Source: Pseudomonas prosekii
GTDB lineage: Bacteria; Pseudomonadota; Gammaproteobacteria; Pseudomonadales; Pseudomonadaceae
Direction: 5' to 3'
Length of the DNA stretch: 64,000 nt
NCBI RefSeq assembly: GCF_900105155.1
Contig: NZ_LT629762.1
Span: 2,953,001 to 3,017,000, forward strand
Shown here: piece after piece, positions 1 through 8,987 of the stretch
Layout: each line of letters starts with the position of its first letter
Position numbering within the stretch: position 1 is the first letter of the stretch
The notes under the pieces: model-generated
Database searches by the model: none
What the model saw: only the letters and a program-made list of their open reading frames with translations
Told to the model about the DNA's origin: nothing
Made by a program: the position numbers and the translations under genes

Positions 1-518
1 CGGCGGCGTCGGACTTGCGGTTGATCATCAGCATCTCCAAATCGGTGATCGACCTCGAACGCATCGGCGACGAAGCGACCAAGATTGCCCGCCGCGCCAT
101 CCAGTTGTGCGAAGAGGGCGAGGCGCCGCGCGGTTACGTCGAGGTGCGCCACATCGGCGACCAGGTGCGCAACATGGTCCGCGATGCGCTGGACGCGTTT
201 GCCCGTTTCGACGCCGACCTGGCGTTGTCGGTGGCGCAGTACGACAAGATCATCGACCGCGAATACAAGACCGCGCTGCGCGAGTTGGCGACCTACATGA
301 TGGAAGACCCGCGCTCTATCTCGCGGGTCTTGAGCATCATTTGGGTGCTGCGTTCGCTGGAACGCATCGGCGACCACGCGCGCAATATCTCGGAACTGGT
401 GATTTACCTGGTGCGCGGCACCGACGTGCGTCACCTTGGCCTCAAGCGCATGAAAGAAGAAGTTGAAGGCACAAGTGGCGAAACCGCTAATGTTCCGGGC
501 AAAGCTGACGATAAGTAG
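1..518 (+). CDS. phoU: Phosphate signalling protein PhoU (3' part)
   Basis: The window opens inside this gene; the reading frame starts at base 3 and the start codon lies upstream. PhoU is the cytoplasmic helical-bundle protein that links the PstSCAB phosphate transporter to the PhoR kinase and keeps the Pho regulon off when phosphate is plentiful. Two copies of the PhoU metal-binding motif can be read: ERIGDEATKIARR near the start and ERIGDHARNISELV near residue 120 of the visible part, one per three-helix bundle. The tail after VYLVRGTDVRH is polar and disordered-looking, as in Pseudomonas PhoU. The phoB-phoR pair lies 4-6 kb downstream on the other strand, which fits the known Pseudomonas order. 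Confidence 0.97.
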   Translation, partial: AASDLRLIISISKSVIDLERIGDEATKIARRAIQLCEEGEAPRGYVEVRHIGDQVRNMVRDALDAFARFDADLALSVAQYDKIIDREYKTALRELATYMMEDPRSISRVLSIIWVLRSLERIGDHARNISELVIYLVRGTDVRHLGLKRMKEEVEGTSGETANVPGKADDK

Positions 519-531
519 GATTGCCCTGACT

Positions 532-562
532 AAAACGCCTGGCCATTCGGCCGGGCGTTTTT
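532..562 (+). terminator. Intrinsic terminator after phoU
   Basis: Inverted repeat AAACGCCTGGCC-ATTC-GGCCGGGCGTTT followed by T residues, 13 bases after the phoU stop codon. The A-rich left flank means it could work in both directions, but no convergent gene uses it. Confidence 0.88.
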
Positions 563-685
563 GCTTGTGGGACCGAATTCGAAAGCAGCACCCGCGAACG
601 AAAAGTCCCGGCGTGACTGAAGGTTTGTGGCGATGTGCCACCAGCAAAGCGGTATGCTTGCCGGGATTTTTTAAAGGGGTTGTGG

Positions 686-1633
686 ATGAGTAAGGTCAGT
701 GTGTTGGTCGTGGACGATGCGTCGTTCATTCGTGACCTGGTGAAGAAGTGCCTGCGTAATTACTTCCCGGGCATTCGCATCGAAGATGCCGTCAACGGTA
801 AAAAGGCTCAGGCGATTCTGGCGCGCGAAGCGTTCGACCTGGTGCTGTGCGACTGGGAAATGCCGGAAATGTCCGGCCTCGAACTGCTGACCTGGTGCCG
901 CGAGCAAGACAACCTCAAAAGCATGCCGTTCGTGATGGTGACCAGCCGTGGCGACAAAGAGAACGTGGTCCAGGCGATTCAGGCCGGCGTTTCCGGTTAC
1001 GTCAGCAAACCGTTCACCAACGAACAACTGCTGACCAAGGTCAAACAGGCGCTGAACAAGGTCGGCAAACTCGACAAATTGATGAACAGCGCGCCGACCA
1101 AAATGAACTCGGCGTTCGGCAACGATTCGCTCAGCGCATTGACCGGCGGCAAGACTGAAGTGCTCGGCGCCGCGCCAGTCAATCCATTCGCCAAACCGGT
1201 TGCTGCGGCGCCAGCCCCGGCCCCGGCGGCTGCAGCATCGCGTGGTTTGCTCAACAACGCACCGCCCAAGGCCCCTGCTGCGACGGCGGCACCTGCCGGT
1301 CGCGGCCAGGGCCAATTGCGCCTGTCGAGCGGCAACCAGCCGTGCGTGATCAAGGCGTTGAGTCTCAAGGAAGCCTTGCTGGTAGTGAAACGCAGCGACA
1401 CCTTGCCGCAAGTGCTGGAAAGCGCGGTGCTCGACCTGGAGCAGGGCGATAACGCAGAAACCGCGCGCCTCAATGGTTACTTGCACGCCATCGTCGCCCA
1501 CGAACCCAAGCCTGACAGCGAATGGCTGCAGCTGACCTTCCGCTTCGTCGATCAGGACGCGCAGAAGCTCGACTACATCTCGCGCCTGATCGCCCGTGGT
1601 ACGGCGCAGAAGCACTTCATCCCCGGCGCGTGA
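686..1633 (+). CDS. Orphan response regulator (REC plus C-terminal domain)
   Basis: A 315-residue cytoplasmic protein. Residues 5-125 form a CheY-like receiver with the acidic pair in VVDDASF, the phospho-acceptor Asp56 in LCDWEMP and Lys109 in SKPF. An Ala/Pro-rich linker (about 150-230) follows, then a C-terminal domain of about 100 residues beginning near GNQPCVIKAL. That domain is PilZ-like in length, but I do not see an RxxxR c-di-GMP signature, so its function is open. ATG 686 is chosen over the in-frame upstream start at 635 because an AAAGGGG ribosome-binding site sits just before it and the REC domain begins at once. No histidine kinase is adjacent. The position between phoU and the M23 gene matches the conserved Pseudomonas neighbourhood. 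Confidence 0.85.
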   Translation: MSKVSVLVVDDASFIRDLVKKCLRNYFPGIRIEDAVNGKKAQAILAREAFDLVLCDWEMPEMSGLELLTWCREQDNLKSMPFVMVTSRGDKENVVQAIQAGVSGYVSKPFTNEQLLTKVKQALNKVGKLDKLMNSAPTKMNSAFGNDSLSALTGGKTEVLGAAPVNPFAKPVAAAPAPAPAAAASRGLLNNAPPKAPAATAAPAGRGQGQLRLSSGNQPCVIKALSLKEALLVVKRSDTLPQVLESAVLDLEQGDNAETARLNGYLHAIVAHEPKPDSEWLQLTFRFVDQDAQKLDYISRLIARGTAQKHFIPGA

Positions 1634-1651
1634 TCTTCGTCGCCTGACAGT

Positions 1652-1751
1652 CCGCCATCGCCAGCAAGCGCGCTCCCACAGTCGATTGGTGTTGCTCACA
1701 AAATGTGTGGCCACCCCAAAACCCTGTAGGAGCGAGGCTTGCCCGCGAAGG
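1652..1751. repeat. REPIN-type inverted REP pair
   Basis: Two degenerate Pseudomonas REP units in opposite orientation: CCAGCAAGCGCGCTCCCACA ending at 1680, and TGTAGGAGCGAGGCTTGCCC from 1726. They flank a short spacer in the gap between the response regulator and the M23 peptidase gene. No gene is seen in this gap. Confidence 0.7.
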
Positions 1752-1868
1752 GTCGATCAAATTCAATACCCCTCTCGCTGACGCGACCATCTGAAACATC
1801 TGCCGACCACCCAGGTCCATTGCACCTGCTAGGCTCCTCACCAGGCCTTACTCGACAGAATCCTGCCC

Positions 1869-2765
1869 ATGCTCGCGCGCCTGTTGTTTTTCTGTGGTCT
1901 GTTGCTCGCTTCCACCACGGCGGGGGCGATGACCATCTACAAGTCCAAAGACGCCAATGGCGTGGTCTCCTACAGCGACCGCCCCACCAAAGGCTCGCAG
2001 GTGTTCGTTTTTCGCGATCGCATGGTCGAGCACCTTGAGCGCCAGGTGTACCTCGACATCAAAAAGCAGAAAGGCGCCGACGCCGTGTTCGTGCGCAACG
2101 ATCTGTATGCGCCGGTGGAAATCGAGCTGAGTTTCGTCGGGTTGAGCAACGTTAAAGGCGCGCCGGGCAAACCGATTCGCCGCGTGTTGCCGGCGCGCAG
2201 CAAATCGCGTCTGGCGCTGCTCACGGCGATTTCTCGCGGCAAACCGCTGGTGTATACCCCGAACTTCCAATATTCGATGGGCGACCCGTCAGGCGCCGCT
2301 CAGGGCTATCGTTACCCGTTCCCGTGGCGTGGCGGACCGTTTCGTTTGAGCCAGGGCGCCAACGGCCAATACAGCCACTTCGGGGCGAAGAACCGTTATG
2401 CCATGGACATCGCCATGCCCGAAGGCACACCGATCATCGCGGCGCGCGCGGGGATGGTGGTGAAAACCGAGAACCGTCAGACCGGGCGCGGCAATGATCC
2501 GTCAGGCAATTTCGTGCGGGTGCTGCACGACGACGGGACCATGGGCGTGTACCTGCATTTGCAGAAAGGTTCGGTGAGCGTGCGCGAGGGGCAGCGGGTG
2601 ATGGTCGGTAGCGCGTTGGCGTTGTCCGGCAATACCGGCAACAGCAGCGGCCCGCACCTGCACTTTGTGGTGCAGCGCAATACCGGGCTGGGGCTGGTGT
2701 CGATTCCGTACCAGTTCAATCAACCGGTGGGCGCGTTGCCCAACTTTGCGTTGGGCAAGCAGTGA
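1869..2765 (+). CDS. Secreted M23-family metallopeptidase
   Basis: A 298-residue protein with a signal peptide (MLARLLFFCGLLLASTTAGA), a DUF4124-like N-terminal segment (MTIYKSKDANGVVSYSDRP) and a C-terminal LytM/M23 domain. The zinc-site motifs are present: HFGAKNRYAMDIA (His and Asp around residues 170-180) and GPHLHFV (HxH around 263-265). M23 enzymes cleave peptidoglycan cross-bridges; some are inactive activators of amidases, but here both zinc motifs are intact. It acts in the periplasm. The ribosome-binding site before the ATG is weak. It stands alone between two REPINs. Confidence 0.88.
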   Translation: MLARLLFFCGLLLASTTAGAMTIYKSKDANGVVSYSDRPTKGSQVFVFRDRMVEHLERQVYLDIKKQKGADAVFVRNDLYAPVEIELSFVGLSNVKGAPGKPIRRVLPARSKSRLALLTAISRGKPLVYTPNFQYSMGDPSGAAQGYRYPFPWRGGPFRLSQGANGQYSHFGAKNRYAMDIAMPEGTPIIAARAGMVVKTENRQTGRGNDPSGNFVRVLHDDGTMGVYLHLQKGSVSVREGQRVMVGSALALSGNTGNSSGPHLHFVVQRNTGLGLVSIPYQFNQPVGALPNFALGKQ

Positions 2766-2780
2766 GGCAGGTGAAGATCA

Positions 2781-2919
2781 TTTGTGGCGAGGGGGCTTGC
2801 CCCCGTTGGACGGCGAAGCCGTCCCAAATCCTCTGAATGCGGTGTGTCATGGACTATGCGGTTGCGGGATTTAGGGGCCGCTTCGCCGCCCAACGGGGGC
2901 AAGCCCCCTCGCCACAAAA
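2781..2919. repeat. REPIN-type inverted REP pair
   Basis: Near-perfect inverted repeat: TGTGGCGAGGGGGCTTGCCC at 2783 and its complement GGGCAAGCCCCCTCGCCACA ending at 2916, with inner arms GACGGCGAAGCC/GGGCCGCTTCGCC. This is the GGGGCTTGCCCCC REP class of the P. fluorescens group, located between convergent genes (M23 peptidase and CNNM/CBS protein). Confidence 0.88.
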
Positions 2920-2934
2920 GCGCCCAGCCGACTA

Positions 2935-4275
2935 TCAATCCAGCATCAACACCTTGGCCAAAATGATCTTCGGCCCTTTCATCTTTTTGATGATGATCCG
3001 CAAGCCTTCGACTTCCAGCACTTCCTCTTCTTCCGGCACCCGTTTCAGGGTTTCGTAGACCAGCCCGGCGAGGGTTTCGGCTTCGATGTGGTCCAGGTCG
3101 ATACCCAGCAAACGCTCAACCTTGAACAGCGGCGTATCGCCACGAACCAGCAACTTGCCCGGCTGATACGCGAGGATCCCGCGTTCAGCCTTGCGGTGTT
3201 CGTCCTGGATATCGCCGACCAGCACTTCCAGCACGTCTTCCATGGTCAGGTAGCCGATGATGTTGCCGTCGGCCTCTTCAACCACGGCGAAGTGCGAGCC
3301 GCCCTTGCGGAATTGTTCCAGCAGTTGCGACAGCGGCATGTGCCGCGAAATGCGTTCCAGCGGACGGGTCAGCTCGGCGAGGTTGAACGACTCCGGAATG
3401 TGATCCAGCGCCGCCAGTTCCAGCAGCAGATCCTTGATGTGCAGCAGGCCGACGAACTCCTGGCGCTCGCTGTCGTACACCGGGTAACGGCTGAACTTGT
3501 GGCGACGGAACAGCGCAAGGATTTCCTTCAGCGGCGCGTTGAACTCCAGCGTCACCAGGTCTTCGCGGGAGTTGGCCCAGTCGACCACTTCCAGCTCGCC
3601 CATTTCGACCGCCGAGGCCAAAACACGCATGCCTTGGTCGCTCGGGTCCTGGCCACGGCTGGAGTGCAGAATCAGTTTCAGTTCTTCACGGCTGTAATGG
3701 TGCTCGTGGTGCGGGCCGGGTTCGCCCTGGCCGGCGATCCGCAGAATCGCGTTGGCGCTGGCGTTGAGCAGGTAAATCGCCGGGTACATTGCCCAATAGA
3801 ACAGGTACAGCGGCACCGCCGTCCACAGCGACAGCAGCTCGGGTTTGCGGATGGCCCACGATTTCGGTGCCAACTCGCCGACGACGATGTGCAGGTACGA
3901 AATGACGAAGAACGCGGCGAAGAACGACACACCTTTGATCACTTCGGCCGACTGCACGCCGAGCGCTTCCAGCAGCGGTTCGAGGATGTGCGCAAACGCC
4001 GGCTCACCGACCCAACCCAGGCCCAGCGAGGCGAGGGTGATACCCAACTGGCACGCCGAGAGGTAGGCATCGAGCTGACTGTGCACGGTGCGCAGAATGT
4101 GTCCGCGCCAGCCGTTCTGTTCAGCGATGGCCTCGACGCGGGTCGAGCGCAGTTTGACCATGGCAAATTCCGCCGCAACAAAAAATCCGTTGAGCAAAAC
4201 CAGGATCAGAGCAAAAAGAATCATGCCGAAATCGGCGAAGAGTGTCGCGAGGGTCAAGCCAGGGGATGGGTCCAT
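2935..4275 (-). CDS. CNNM/DUF21 membrane protein with CBS and CorC/HlyC domains
   Basis: A 446-residue inner-membrane protein. Residues 1-200 form a DUF21 (CNNM) transmembrane domain (FGMILFALILVLLNGFFVAAEFA, later FFAAFFVISYLHIVVGELAPK). A CBS pair follows (about 215-345), then a C-terminal CorC_HlyC transporter-associated domain (about 360-440; GDTPLFKVERLLGIDLDH). CNNM proteins are linked to magnesium or other divalent cation homeostasis; the older name hemolysin is misleading. It lies 123 bases downstream of phoR on the same strand and may be read through from the pho operon, as in other pseudomonads. The substrate cannot be told from sequence. Confidence 0.9.
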   Translation of the reverse strand: MDPSPGLTLATLFADFGMILFALILVLLNGFFVAAEFAMVKLRSTRVEAIAEQNGWRGHILRTVHSQLDAYLSACQLGITLASLGLGWVGEPAFAHILEPLLEALGVQSAEVIKGVSFFAAFFVISYLHIVVGELAPKSWAIRKPELLSLWTAVPLYLFYWAMYPAIYLLNASANAILRIAGQGEPGPHHEHHYSREELKLILHSSRGQDPSDQGMRVLASAVEMGELEVVDWANSREDLVTLEFNAPLKEILALFRRHKFSRYPVYDSERQEFVGLLHIKDLLLELAALDHIPESFNLAELTRPLERISRHMPLSQLLEQFRKGGSHFAVVEEADGNIIGYLTMEDVLEVLVGDIQDEHRKAERGILAYQPGKLLVRGDTPLFKVERLLGIDLDHIEAETLAGLVYETLKRVPEEEEVLEVEGLRIIIKKMKGPKIILAKVLMLD

Positions 4276-4398
4276 GATGGAGTTTTGCGGGTTCCGTGTA
4301 TTCGAAAAAGGAGGAAATGCGGTGCCTGAAGGGCAGGCACAAGTCCGCCAATGTAGCGGCTGACTTGGCGATTGCCTAGTGGCGAGTGCTGGCCGGTA

Positions 4399-5721
4399 TC
4401 AATCGGCGGCGCTGATGACCTGGGATTTGGCCACTTGCGCCGGGGCAAAATGGCAGGTGAACGTGCTGCCATGCCCCGGCACGCTGCTGATTTCCATGCG
4501 CGCCCGGTGGCGCAACAGCACGTGTTTGACGATCGCCAGGCCCAGCCCGGTGCCGCCGGTGTCGGAGTTGCGGCTGGAATCGACGCGGTAGAAACGTTCG
4601 GTCAGGCGCGGCAGGTGTTTGCTGTCGATGCCGACCCCGGAATCCTGCACGCTCAAGTGCGCGCCTTGATCATCACCCCACCAGCGAATGCGGATACTGC
4701 CTTCGGCCGGGGTGTATTTCACCGCGTTGAACACCAGATTGGAGAACGCGCTGCGCAATTCGGCCTCGCTGCCCTTGAGCAGAATCGTCGGGTCGGCCTC
4801 CAGGGTGATCTTCTGATTGCGTTGCCCGGACAGTTGCTGCGCGTCGCTTTTGATCGATTTCAGCAAGCCGTCGATCGGCACCGGCTGGTTGTCCGACGGG
4901 TAATCGGTGGCTTCCAGTTTCGCCAGCAGCAGCAAGTCGTTGAGCAGCGTTTGCATGCGCCCGCCCTGTTGCTGCATCTGCTGCAAGGCGCGGGTCCAGC
5001 GCGGGTTCACTTCCTCGACGTTGTCGAGCAGGGTTTCCAGATAACCGCAGATCACCGTCAGCGGCGTGCGCAGTTCGTGGGAAACGTTGGCGATGAAGTC
5101 TTTGCGCATCTGTTCCAGTTGATGAATGCGCGTGACGTCGCGCACCAGCATCAGGTGTTCGTTGTTGCCGTAGCGGGTGATGTACAGCTGAATGCGCAGG
5201 CGATCATTGATCGGCGAGGGGATTTCCAGCGGCTCGGCGTAAGTGTCTTGCTCGAAATATTCCTTGAAGCGCGGATGGCGCACCAGGTTGGTCACCGGTT
5301 GACCACTGTCTTGCGGGGTCTTGAGGCCGAGCAGGGTTTCGGCGGCGCGGTTCCACCATTCGAGGTTGCCGTCGCTGTCGAGCATGATCACCGCGTCTTT
5401 CAGCGCGGCGGTGGATTCCTGAACGCGGTCGATCACTGCTTGCAGACGCCCGCGCACGCGTTGGTCGCGGCGTTGCAGGTGATAGATGCTGTCGAACACT
5501 TCGCCCCACAAACCATAGCCATCGGGCGGCGGTTCATCGGGTTTGTGCAGGCGCAGCCATTCGTGCAGACGCAGCAATTGCTTGAGGGTCCAGGCCAGGT
5601 AAAGGCCGATGCCGACCGCCAGGCTCCAGCCGTAATAGCCGGAAATCAGGCCGATCACCAGGCAAGCGGTGACCAGCAGCAGCATGTGGCGAATCAGGGT
5701 GCCATGCCAGTTTTGGTTCAC
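4399..5721 (-). CDS. phoR: Phosphate regulon sensor histidine kinase PhoR
   Basis: A 440-residue inner-membrane kinase. Two close hydrophobic helices near the N-terminus (about 12-45) give the short-hairpin membrane anchor typical of PhoR. A PAS domain follows (about 100-205; VIMLDSDGNLEWWNRAAETLL). The HisKA box FIANVSHELRTPLTV carries phospho-accepting His215. The HATPase_c domain has an N-box (NLVFNAVKYTP) and a G2 box (GTGLGLAIVK). PhoR phosphorylates PhoB under phosphate limitation; PhoU and Pst restrain it. The gene starts 45 bases after the phoB stop, so phoBR is an operon. Confidence 0.97.
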   Translation of the reverse strand: MNQNWHGTLIRHMLLLVTACLVIGLISGYYGWSLAVGIGLYLAWTLKQLLRLHEWLRLHKPDEPPPDGYGLWGEVFDSIYHLQRRDQRVRGRLQAVIDRVQESTAALKDAVIMLDSDGNLEWWNRAAETLLGLKTPQDSGQPVTNLVRHPRFKEYFEQDTYAEPLEIPSPINDRLRIQLYITRYGNNEHLMLVRDVTRIHQLEQMRKDFIANVSHELRTPLTVICGYLETLLDNVEEVNPRWTRALQQMQQQGGRMQTLLNDLLLLAKLEATDYPSDNQPVPIDGLLKSIKSDAQQLSGQRNQKITLEADPTILLKGSEAELRSAFSNLVFNAVKYTPAEGSIRIRWWGDDQGAHLSVQDSGVGIDSKHLPRLTERFYRVDSSRNSDTGGTGLGLAIVKHVLLRHRARMEISSVPGHGSTFTCHFAPAQVAKSQVISAAD

Positions 5722-5766
5722 GTGAACGCGCGTCCTTGTCAGCTTGTCGGGCGGGAAAGGTCCGGG

Positions 5767-6456
5767 TCAGGCTTTGGTAGAAAAACGGTAGCCGGTGCCG
5801 CGCACGGTTTGTACCAGATTTTCATAGGCATCGCCGAGGGCTTTGCGCAGGCGCCGGATGTGCACGTCAACGGTACGCTCTTCAACGTAGACATTGCCGC
5901 CCCAGACCTGATCCAGCAACTGGCCACGGGTGTAGGCGCGTTCCTGGTGAGTCATGAAAAATTGCAGCAGACGGTATTCGGTCGGGCCCATTTCGGCAGG
6001 TTTGCCGTCGATGGTCACGCGATGGCTGATCGGGTCTAGCAGCAAGCCGCCGACTTCGATCGGGGTTTCGCCATCGGTCGGGCCGGCGCGGCGCAGCACG
6101 GCTTTGAGGCGCGCAACCAGCTCACGCGGGGAAAACGGCTTGGTGATGTAATCGTCGGCGCCGACTTCCAGGCCCTGAATCTTGTTGTCCTCTTCACCCT
6201 TGGCCGTGAGCATGATGATCGGGATATCACCGGTCAGCTCATCGCGCTTGAGGCGTCGGGCCAACTCGATGCCGGACGTGCCGGGCAGCATCCAGTCGAG
6301 CAGAATCAGGTCCGGCTTGCGGTCGACGATGATGGCGTGGGCCTGCTGCGAGTTCTCGGCCTCCAGGCAGTCATAGCCGGCCATTTCCAACGCAACGGCG
6401 ATCATTTCGCGAATGGGCGCTTCGTCGTCGACGATCAGAATGCTCCTGCCAACCAT
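5767..6456 (-). CDS. phoB: Phosphate regulon response regulator PhoB
   Basis: A 229-residue OmpR-class regulator. The receiver has ILIVDDEAP, phospho-acceptor Asp54 in LLDWMLPG and the TKPFSPREL lysine. The C-terminal winged helix ends with the usual VRGTGYRFS. When phosphorylated it binds Pho boxes and recruits RNA polymerase to genes for phosphate uptake. It is first in the operon phoB-phoR, and a Pho box lies 54 bases before its start, so it is expected to be autoregulated. Confidence 0.98.
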   Translation of the reverse strand: MVGRSILIVDDEAPIREMIAVALEMAGYDCLEAENSQQAHAIIVDRKPDLILLDWMLPGTSGIELARRLKRDELTGDIPIIMLTAKGEEDNKIQGLEVGADDYITKPFSPRELVARLKAVLRRAGPTDGETPIEVGGLLLDPISHRVTIDGKPAEMGPTEYRLLQFFMTHQERAYTRGQLLDQVWGGNVYVEERTVDVHIRRLRKALGDAYENLVQTVRGTGYRFSTKA

Positions 6457-6509
6457 GCCTTAATCCTCTTGTCATTCAACTGTCTTGCGCCGCATTAGAT
6501 AACGGAATT

Positions 6510-6527
6510 ATTGCAGTCGTGTGACAG
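6510..6527 (-). promoter_or_regulatory. Pho box (PhoB binding site) upstream of phoB
   Basis: On the minus strand the site reads CTGTCAC-ACGA-CTGCAAT: two 7-base half-sites spaced 11 bases start to start, matching the CTGTCAT-N4-CTGTCAT consensus (first repeat 6/7, second weaker). It lies between divergent phoB and the gene at 6608, so it could act on either. Confidence 0.8.
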
Positions 6528-6607
6528 TATTTTAGTCCGACGGCGATTGTGGGGATCCTGGACTAAGCTCTAATTCCGAATCCTGACAACCACAAGAGAA
6601 GGTTTCC

Positions 6608-6985
6608 ATGACTCAGTTCACGCAATCCCTCAAGGCCCTGATGTTGGCCGCTGCCCTGGCTCTGCCGTCGATGGCGTTCGCTGCCGACCCCGCGATGATG
6701 AAAGACGGGATGATGGTCGACCATAAGGGGATGACGCTTTATACGTTCGACAAGGATGCCGACGGCAAGTCCATGTGCAACGCCGATTGCGCCAAGAACT
6801 GGCCGCCGCTGATGGCGCCGGCGGGTGCCAAGGATGACGGCAAATGGACGGTCATCAAGCGTGATGACGGCATGATGCAATATGCCTACGACGGCAAGCC
6901 GCTCTACACGTTTGTGAAGGACGAAAAACCTGGAGAAATGAAGGGTGACGGCATGAAGGATGTCTGGCACGTCGTCCACAAGTAG
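6608..6985 (+). CDS. Secreted repeat protein, COG4315 type
   Basis: A 125-residue exported protein. A signal peptide (about residues 1-25, ALPSMAFA) is followed by two copies of the short motif of this family, LYTFDKD (about residue 45) and LYTFVKD (about residue 100), with a CNADCAKNWPP segment between them. There is no lipobox, so it is probably a soluble periplasmic protein. The function of the family is unknown. An AGAAGG ribosome-binding site precedes the ATG. It diverges from phoB; the Pho box between them raises the possibility of phosphate control, but the site is oriented and spaced for phoB. Confidence 0.82.
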   Translation: MTQFTQSLKALMLAAALALPSMAFAADPAMMKDGMMVDHKGMTLYTFDKDADGKSMCNADCAKNWPPLMAPAGAKDDGKWTVIKRDDGMMQYAYDGKPLYTFVKDEKPGEMKGDGMKDVWHVVHK

Positions 6986-7001
6986 CAGAAGCAGCGATCC
7001 C

Positions 7002-7133
7002 TGTAGCAGCTGGCGAAGCCTGCGTTCGGCTGCGCAGCAGTCGTAAATCTGCTTATGCGGTTTATCTGGAATACCGCGCCGGTAGATTTTACGACTGCTT
7101 CGCAGCCGAACGCAGCCTCCGGCAGCTGCTACA
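7002..7133. repeat. Long REPIN-type inverted repeat
   Basis: TGTAGCAGCTGGCGAAGCCT at the left pairs with the GCAGCTGCTACA end at the right, and a long inner arm GCGTTCGGCTGCGCAGCAGTCGTAAA pairs imperfectly with its complement near 7088-7112. It separates the convergent COG4315 gene and ubiA and may also terminate transcription. Confidence 0.8.
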
Positions 7134-7145
7134 TACACACGCAAA

Positions 7146-8036
7146 TCAGCGCAGCGCGTAATCCAGCACGATCCCGACGAAAATCGCCAACCCGGCCCAG
7201 TGGTTGTGCAGAAACGCCTTGAAGCAGCGCATCCGCTCCTTGCTGCGGGTGTACCAGAATTCCCAGACGAAACATCCCGCCGCCGCCAGTAATCCGAGGT
7301 GGAACCAGCCACCGAGCTCGAATTTCGAACCGGCCAGCATCAGGCACACCAACGCCAAACTCTGCAACGTCAGAATGATGACCCGGTCAGCGTCACCAAA
7401 CAGAATCGCCGTGGATTTCACCCCGATGCGCAAATCATCGTCGCGATCGGTCATCGCGTAGTACGTGTCGTAGCCCACCGTCCACAGCAGATTGGCGATG
7501 TACAGCAACCACGCGGCGGCCGGCAAGTCGCCGGTTTCGGCGGTGAACGCCATCGGCATGCCCCAGGAAAACGCCGCGCCCAGCACCACTTGCGGGTAGT
7601 AGGTGTAACGCTTCATGAACGGGTAAGTGCACGCCAGCGCCAGCCCGCCCAGCGACAGCCAGATCGTCGTCGCATTGGTGCACAACACCAGCAGGAAACT
7701 CGCGCCCATCAGCACGGCAAAAAACACCAGCGCCTCCCTGGAGCTGATCTTGCCGCTGACCAATGGCCGTTGCTCGGTGCGTTTCACATGGCCGTCGACC
7801 TTACGGTCGGCCCAGTCATTGATCACGCAGCCGCCGGCGCGGGTCAACACCACGCCGAGGACAAAAATCACAATGTTGGCTAGCGACGGCGAGCCCTTGC
7901 CGGCAATCCACAGCGCCCACAGCGTTGGCCACAGCAGCAGATAAATGCCGATCGGCTTGTCCATTCGGGTCAGCTGAATAAAATCCCAGGCCCGGGGATT
8001 GAAGCGATTCAGCGATTTGAGCAGGCGGGTGTACAT
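7146..8036 (-). CDS. ubiA: 4-hydroxybenzoate octaprenyltransferase UbiA
   Basis: A 296-residue polytopic inner-membrane prenyltransferase that joins a polyprenyl diphosphate to 4-hydroxybenzoate in ubiquinone synthesis. Both Asp-rich motifs that bind magnesium-diphosphate are present: [12 protein letters not shown] (about residues 73-84) and [12 protein letters not shown] (about 190-201). The start at 8036 is chosen because the family alignment begins with [19 protein letters not shown]; an in-frame extension to 8330 overlaps ubiC and is not protein-like. The stop codon of ubiC and this ATG share one base (TGATG), so the two are translationally coupled. Confidence 0.97.
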   Translation of the reverse strand: MYTRLLKSLNRFNPRAWDFIQLTRMDKPIGIYLLLWPTLWALWIAGKGSPSLANIVIFVLGVVLTRAGGCVINDWADRKVDGHVKRTEQRPLVSGKISSREALVFFAVLMGASFLLVLCTNATTIWLSLGGLALACTYPFMKRYTYYPQVVLGAAFSWGMPMAFTAETGDLPAAAWLLYIANLLWTVGYDTYYAMTDRDDDLRIGVKSTAILFGDADRVIILTLQSLALVCLMLAGSKFELGGWFHLGLLAAAGCFVWEFWYTRSKERMRCFKAFLHNHWAGLAIFVGIVLDYALR

Positions 8037-8599
8037 CAGCAGTTCTCCGGATGTGCGCGCGCGGCGAGCCACAAGGTCGGCAGGAAAATCTCGGCCACCA
8101 GCACGCTCAGCGCGCCCCGGTCGAAACGCGAGCGGCGGCCCCACAACTCGGGTGTCCGCGCCTCCAGCGGCAGCCATTCCTGAGGATAGTGACAAACCTC
8201 GATGGCCTGACGCTGAAACGCCTGGTCGCAAAACAGCAACTCGCCCAACGAGCGGCTGCCCAGTTCGTCCATGTGTAAGCCGTCGCCCTGCAGCGCGCTG
8301 CGCGAGGCGACGCTGCGGGCGAACACCCAAGCCTCGCCATGCCCGCGCAAATACACCTCGCGCACCCAGCCTTCACTGCCTTCGGCAAGCTCCAGCGCCG
8401 CGCATTCGTCGGCGCGCAGGGTTTGCCAGCCTTCGAACAGCGGCGTGACGCTGAAGCGATCATTCGACAAACGGATCAACCGTCGCGTCAGCGAACCTTG
8501 ATCGAACAACCAGTCCAGCACAGCGGCGTCGGGGCGGGGCGCCAACTGGCTTTGCGACAGCCAGGGCGGGGTCGGGCAGGGGGATTTTGAGTGCGGCAC
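8036..8599 (-). CDS. ubiC: Chorismate pyruvate-lyase UbiC
   Basis: A 187-residue cytoplasmic enzyme that splits chorismate into 4-hydroxybenzoate and pyruvate, the first committed step of ubiquinone synthesis; UbiA uses its product. Recognisable family features are the N-terminal [12 protein letters not shown], the central WVREVYLRG with catalytic-site Arg, and the C-terminal [13 protein letters not shown]. Length and the coupled ubiC-ubiA order agree with other pseudomonads. Confidence 0.95.
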   Translation of the reverse strand: MPHSKSPCPTPPWLSQSQLAPRPDAAVLDWLFDQGSLTRRLIRLSNDRFSVTPLFEGWQTLRADECAALELAEGSEGWVREVYLRGHGEAWVFARSVASRSALQGDGLHMDELGSRSLGELLFCDQAFQRQAIEVCHYPQEWLPLEARTPELWGRRSRFDRGALSVLVAEIFLPTLWLAARAHPENC

Positions 8600-8799
8600 A
8601 GTGAGTCATTATTGGCAGCAAATGAGGCGGCGAGCTTACCATGTCGGCCGGCGATTTTGATTGAGCCGGCCGGCTGTTGCATCGAACGCGCTTGCATCTG
8701 TCGGGTCCGATCAGTACAAAACGCCCTGAGCCGGACGGCAACGCTGCACCCATCGACCGTTCGCGCCAGCAATAGCCTGAATCCTGAGGAAATGACTGA

Positions 8800-8967
8800 A
8801 TGAAAAAGTGGCAATGTATTGTCTGCGGCCTGATCTATAACGAAGCCGACGGCTGGCCGGATGACGGCATTGCGCCGGGTACTCTGTGGCAAGACGTGCC
8901 GGAAGACTGGCTGTGCCCGGACTGCGGCGTAGGCAAGATGGATTTCGAAATGATCGAAATCAACTAA
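8800..8967 (+). CDS. rubA: Rubredoxin
   Basis: A 55-residue iron protein that carries single electrons in the cytoplasm, for example to alkane hydroxylase or oxidative-stress enzymes. The four iron-ligand cysteines are present in two CxxCG pairs: [10 protein letters not shown] (Cys6, Cys9) and LCPDCGVGK (Cys39, Cys42). The ATG follows a GAGGAAATGAC ribosome-binding region. P. aeruginosa has two rubredoxin genes here; only one is seen in this window. It is followed 20 bases later by its reductase. Confidence 0.96.
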   Translation: MKKWQCIVCGLIYNEADGWPDDGIAPGTLWQDVPEDWLCPDCGVGKMDFEMIEIN

Positions 8968-8987
8968 GACAAAAAATGGAGTTGGGA

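Noticed and set aside
3088..4329. 413-codon plus-strand frame opposite the CNNM/CBS gene
   Set aside because: The minus-strand frame has clear DUF21, CBS and CorC domains; the plus-strand product has none.
8692..8720. Sigma-70 promoter for the rubredoxin gene (TTGCAT-N17-TACAAA)
   Set aside because: Spacing is right, but both hexamers match the consensus poorly; too weak to list as a feature.
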